Part shown: one piece after another, positions 63,434 to 64,000 of the stretch
How positions within the stretch are numbered: position 1 is the stretch's first letter
How the letters are laid out: every line of letters starts with the position of its first letter
From: Roseobacter sp.
GTDB lineage: Bacteria; Pseudomonadota; Alphaproteobacteria; Rhodobacterales; Rhodobacteraceae
Length of the DNA: 64,000 nucleotides
Direction of reading: 5' to 3'
NCBI GenBank assembly: GCA_024636495.1
Contig: JAGXGZ010000048.1
Span: 1 to 64,000 of the forward strand
Notes under the pieces: model-generated
What the model was told of the DNA's origin: nothing
The model's input: only the letters and a program-made list of their open reading frames with translations
Databases searched by the model: none
Made by a program: the position numbers and the translations under genes

Positions 63434-64000
63434 CAGACCTTAGCCGCATCCTTGACCATGCCCGCATTGACGAGCTGCCCAACCCCTATTTCGGCAAAGT
63501 CCGTGATTGCTATGATTTGCCTGATGACCGGCGCATTTTAATCTCGTCTGACCGGATTTCCGCGTTTGACCGCATCCTGACGTCGATCCCGTTCAAGGGC
63601 CAAGTTCTAACGCAAACGGCGCGGTTCTGGTTTGATCACACCAGCGATATCTGCCCCAATCATGTGCTGGAATACCCCGACCCCAATGTGGTGATCGGCA
63701 AGCATCTGACGATTTTGCCGATAGAGATTGTCGTGCGGGGGTATCTCGCGGGATCGACCGGCACGTCTGTTCTGACGCTTTATAAAAAGGGCGAGCGGGA
63801 AATGTATGGGCACACGTTCCCCGACGGGCTGCGCGACAATGAGGCATTGCCCCACGCGATCATCACGCCGACATCGAAGGAATTTGACGGCGGCCACGAC
63901 GCGCCGCTGACCGCGACCCAGATTGTCGAACAGGGCCTTCTGACCCAAGCGCAATGGGACCAGATCAGCGACATAGCCCTGCGTCTGTTTGCACGAGGTC
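63430..64000 (+). CDS. purC: SAICAR synthetase PurC (partial; 3' end outside the window), long ADE1-like type
   Basis: 190 codons visible. The enzyme joins aspartate to CAIR in purine synthesis. [33 protein letters not shown] and [13 protein letters not shown] are the substrate and ATP sites. The [17 protein letters not shown] segment and the overall spacing are like the yeast ADE1 type and not the 237-residue E. coli type. It overlaps trmD by four bases. The gene runs off the end of the window. Confidence 0.92.
   Translation, partial: MTDLSRILDHARIDELPNPYFGKVRDCYDLPDDRRILISSDRISAFDRILTSIPFKGQVLTQTARFWFDHTSDICPNHVLEYPDPNVVIGKHLTILPIEIVVRGYLAGSTGTSVLTLYKKGEREMYGHTFPDGLRDNEALPHAIITPTSKEFDGGHDAPLTATQIVEQGLLTQAQWDQISDIALRLFARG

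Noticed and set aside
1-64000. CRISPR arrays, insertion sequences, prophage genes or a replication origin
   Set aside because: No regular repeat-spacer series, transposase, integrase, phage structural gene or cluster of DnaA-like boxes was noticed while reading the window.

Overview
The window is chromosomal DNA from an alphaproteobacterium of the Rhodobacterales, most probably the Roseobacter group. This rests on gene order and protein families: the stringent-response/processing string rel-pdxJ-acpS-lepB-rnc-era-recO, the split F0 operon atpI-atpB-atpE-atpF'-atpF, the chvI-chvG-hprK-rapZ-EIIA-HPr cluster divergent from pckA, the etfB-etfA-3-hydroxybutyryl-CoA dehydrogenase string, three tandem deformylase-like genes next to fmt, and an apparent (2S)-methylsuccinyl-CoA dehydrogenase of the ethylmalonyl-CoA pathway. 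Coding density is high and many genes overlap by 1 to 17 bases. I see no rRNA, tRNA, insertion sequence, prophage or CRISPR array. The genus cannot be fixed from what is visible.

Layout. 1-8.4 kb: the 5' end of tuf, a lipoprotein, a cytochrome P450, then parC with a YjgN-type membrane protein and an M48 protease, and an SH3-domain protein. 8.5-14.9 kb: an SDR enzyme, a small membrane protein, a cobalamin adenosyltransferase, etfBA, a DUF6473-like protein, 3-hydroxybutyryl-CoA dehydrogenase and an acyltransferase. 14.9-21.3 kb: the ChvG/ChvI two-component system with HprK, RapZ, EIIA and HPr, opposite pckA. 21.4-24.4 kb: an accessory-looking patch with a GNAT-like protein, a LysR-type DNA-binding domain joined to an unfamiliar C-terminal region, an XRE regulator and a TauE/SafE exporter. 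24.5-26.6 kb: the acyl-CoA dehydrogenase and a META-domain lipoprotein. 26.6-36.9 kb: one long minus-strand housekeeping run (folK, rpoZ, rel, DUF2062, pdxJ, hydrolase, acpS, lepB, rnc, era, DUF1491, recO).

37-41 kb: a NYN-domain protein, a possible small RNA, and the ispH-DUF3429-methyltransferase-rnhA-TRIC run. 41-43.5 kb: a small stress-type membrane protein, fmt and three deformylase-like genes, one of which looks catalytically dead. 43.6-46.7 kb: a MalY/PatB-type PLP enzyme, an unknown protein, a glutathionyl-hydroquinone reductase and a lone receiver domain. 46.9-51.7 kb: smc, a lipoprotein and a FadR-type regulator. 51.8-54.4 kb: the F0 ATP synthase operon. 54.6-57.7 kb: an ArsR regulator, a 25-residue membrane peptide, an EamA transporter, a LysR regulator and an azoreductase. 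57.9-64 kb: ffh, chorismate mutase, rpsP, a 49-residue membrane peptide, rimM, two tandem sulfotransferase-like genes, trmD and the start of purC.

The most unusual items are the LysR-HTH/unknown-domain gene paired with a GNAT-like gene (21.4-23.1 kb), the tandem PAPS-sulfotransferase-like genes inside the rimM-trmD operon, a deformylase paralogue without its catalytic Glu and metal-binding Cys, and a U-tailed hairpin on the minus strand at 37.54 kb that may end an unannotated small RNA. All functional assignments come from reading motifs; no database search was run.
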